Notes under the pieces: generated by a model
Databases searched by the model: none
What the model was told of the DNA's origin: nothing
Seen by the model: the letters and a program-made list of their open reading frames with translations, nothing else
Shown here: in pieces, positions 58,317 to 64,000 of the stretch
Position numbering within the stretch: position 1 is the stretch's first letter
Layout of the letters: each line of letters starts with the position of its first letter
Assembly: GCA_003255065.1 (NCBI GenBank)
Contig: QAOA01002120.1
Span: forward strand, 144,792-208,791
Direction of reading: 5' to 3'
Length of the DNA: 64,000 nucleotides
Source: Cercis canadensis
Taxonomy: Eukaryota > Streptophyta > Magnoliopsida > Fabales > Fabaceae
Translations under genes and position numbers: made by a program

Positions 58317-60750
58317 TAGGAATATGGTTATTGTTTAATAGCTACATGATTTTTTTTTTAGGCATGTTACATACCAAGAATATTTTGGTTAAGATTCTTT
58401 TGTTGTGTATATTAGGTATCCATTACCCATTTAATATAAAGATAAATACGTGTGTCACATGTTCAGGTTGTTTGTTGCTTTGGGTTCTTAAGTCCCGTTT
58501 GTAACAAAAGATTAAAAAGAAACATTAATCATTTACTTAATTCTAATGTTGTTTAGCCGGATTAAAGACATAAATGATACAAAAGCTAATCATAATTTAA
58601 TATATATCATATTTTTTAAACTATTTTCACCAATACTGTCATTTTCTTAATTTTCATAATATTTGAAGCTAAAAAAATGAAGACACATAATATGGATGAC
58701 ACAATCGTGCTCCATTGTATCACCCTCTTGGTCACACTATTTGCCCTACGGTGACGCCATTTGACAAATGACATCACCAATAAGGTAACTCAATTTGTAT
58801 AATTACATCACTTACATTCTCTTTTCTTCTTTTCAACAATTGTACCACAATTGTGCATATTACAATATTTTATTAGTGACACAATATGTACAATTGCATC
58901 ACGAAAATGATAATATTAGTAAAAATAATTTCAAAAGCATGATATTTATAGAATTAAGATTGTATTTTACATTATTTAAGTTTTTGATTCTGTTTATACT
59001 TGCATGTTGCGTCGCGAGTACCCTTAAAGAATTTTCTCCCTTGCATTTATACAAAAAGAAAATCTAAAATATAAGAACAAGCAAAACTGAAAAATAATAG
59101 AAACTCATGCAAGAGTGCAAAAGGAGTAAAAAGAAAAATGAGACAGTTATTAAGTACAATCAATCCTCTCCTACTACATACGTATAGATTTATTTTTATT
59201 TTTTTGATAATAATAAAGCTCTAGATTTCAAATAATGTTGTACGGTACTTTACTTACATCCTCCCAAAGAAGCCAACTACCCACTGGCCACTGCACCGTA
59301 TCTTCCAAGGCACCATAAAGAGACCGTGAGAGACCAGTTCCATACGGATGAAATAATGAAGTAATAGGTGATCCACCAAATCTCCTTTACTACTCGCAAC
59401 ACTGGAACACTAAGATCATGTACGATTTTGATGGATTATCAACCATTCAATACCATTTACAGCACTCATCCACCCAAAATTGTTTCTTTCTACATGAGCT
59501 TTAACTGATAAATTTCGACGGGCCTGAAACATTCCTATTACCCATCAGAGTAACATGCTAATTTGATGTAACATCTTCGGTTGAAGTCCTTGCTGGTCAA
59601 CAATCTTCATACAACATCCTCACTTAAGATGGTGTCGTTCCACTTTAATATCCTAAAATATATGGCCACTACATACATGCACTCTAGGTAAGAATTAGAT
59701 CATCACTTCAAATCCGAAATTTAATCAAAAAACAAAAAGCAATCTAATTGTCAACAGTTACTGTGAGATTAACATTAAATGTAAACAAGATATAGATGAC
59801 TCGTTGAATCCACAAATGAACTAAAATTTAATGCCACTTAAGGACACACGTTTCTTTATGCTTCATTTGTCTTTGTTTAGCAATTAGGTGAGCAGGCAGC
59901 AAACTTGTTAATTTGCTTCATTGAAATGTGTTTTCCTTATTTTATTTGGCACAATCTGTTTGATTGCTAAAACCAAATCAACTTCTTTGTTATAAGCAAA
60001 AGATAAAAGCAATGTATGAGAATAAAACAAAAGAAAGGCGATGGTTCCTTTTCTAGCCAAACACAAACATAAGATGTTATTTCCCATGGGCAATGTTACT
60101 GACAAAATCTACATTCTCCAATAATACACACATTCATATCAGATCATGCTTCCACAAGATACCGTTATATCATATCAAAATAATACACATCATGTTATCA
60201 CATCACCATTATTTAAGATCACACTTTAGCACATGGAAAATGAGGACAACTGCTAACTAGTGTAAAGGACATACGACCATAATCCAATATAATTTTGGAT
60301 AATCTGACTCATCAAATCAGAGAATAAATATTAGAGGGACCAGTAAAAAAATTTCAAGACAAACTGCCAAAGCATACGCGTGAGAATTTCAACTACGGAT
60401 ATTTGAAAATGACCAACAAATCTGCAGACGTTCATTAAGCCCTGTGGTGTCTATTCCAAGTGCAAAATCTATTTTCTAGCAAATTCATTCTATATATAGA
60501 TAGCACAAGTAAATCAACATAATGTCAAAACACAATAATTGGTACTCTGATAGATGTGACACCCATAGGCATTTGCTATTACTTTAACGGTTTCAACCCT
60601 TACCCAATTATCTTCTCCAGCATCAGACATTTAATCAGCTATGCAATGACATAAAAATTGCAACTAACCACTATCACCTATAACTTCAATTCAAATGCAG
60701 CCATATATATATAGATACCAACCTACGAATTCAATGGACTGATATCATAC
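58317..60750. other. Intergenic region, downstream of GTG1
   Basis: AT-rich with short repeats of CAATTGTACC/ACAATTGCATC type near 58790-58910. No exon identified. The part near 60700 may include GTG1 3' UTR. Confidence 0.35.
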
Positions 60751-60794
60751 CTCTCTTGGCCTTTGAAACTATAAAAGCATCTAGGTAGTACGCT

Positions 60795-60796
<2 letters not shown>
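60751..60796 (-). other. Likely 3' UTR exon of GTG1 completing the stop codon
   Basis: Bounded by GTGCAG (acceptor) and GTATGA (donor) on the minus strand. Joined to 60949 it supplies GA of the TGA stop, so nearly all of it is untranslated. The donor at its end implies a further 3' UTR exon below 60750. Confidence 0.55.
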
Positions 60797-63927
<3,131 letters not shown>

Positions 63928-64000
63928 CTGTACAAAATTATGGAAGAAAGTCATAGAAGGTCAACATCAAACTGTGCAAGAGCACAGAATTTTTAGAACT

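Noticed and set aside
58795-59067. Plus-strand frame of 90 residues
   Set aside because: AT-rich, Phe/Leu/Ile/Tyr biased translation of low-complexity DNA, no start context or family similarity.

Overview
The window is nuclear DNA from a flowering plant, most likely a eudicot and perhaps a woody one. The genes have short exons and AT-rich GT-AG introns, the gene families are plant-specific, and the intergenic DNA is full of MITEs and LTR-element debris. I cannot name the species. Exon models were built by reading splice sites and phase by eye.

Layout. 1-2.0 kb: a MITE end, then a 1.3 kb Pack-MULE-like transposon carrying a two-exon host gene fragment. 2.5-3.9 kb (-): a complete seven-exon P-loop ATPase resembling SWSAP1, a recombination factor. 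4.2-12.8 kb: a relic LTR retrotransposon with a Harbinger-type element (itself carrying an F-box fragment) and a hAT MITE nested inside; about 2.9 kb of it appears twice around a single N. 18.0-20.2 kb (-): a J-domain protein. 21-31.4 kb: MITEs and two tandem, intact seven-exon zinc alcohol dehydrogenase genes (+) with a stray copy of the last exon. 31.6 kb (-): a squalene epoxidase relic. 32.5-34.5 kb (-): an intronless PPR protein. 36.2-42.7 kb (-): a small chloroplast-envelope-like protein gene with a copia relic in one intron. 45.4-54.6 kb (-): a large AIPP2/PAIPP2-like PHD-finger protein with two separate internal tandem triplications. 60.8-63.9 kb (-): the 3' end of a GTG1/COLD1 (Golgi pH regulator family) gene that runs off the window.

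The genes look like ordinary dispersed plant loci and not one pathway. The ADH pair is the only real cluster. The AIPP2-like gene belongs to a known chromatin and RNA-processing module, but its partners are not here.

Two themes stand out. First, two different DNA transposons each carry host gene pieces, and at least six further MITEs show readable target-site duplications, mostly 9-10 bp (Mutator type). Second, nearly all of the twelve single-N positions sit between two copies of the same sequence, so many apparent local duplications are probably unmerged contig overlaps or alleles.
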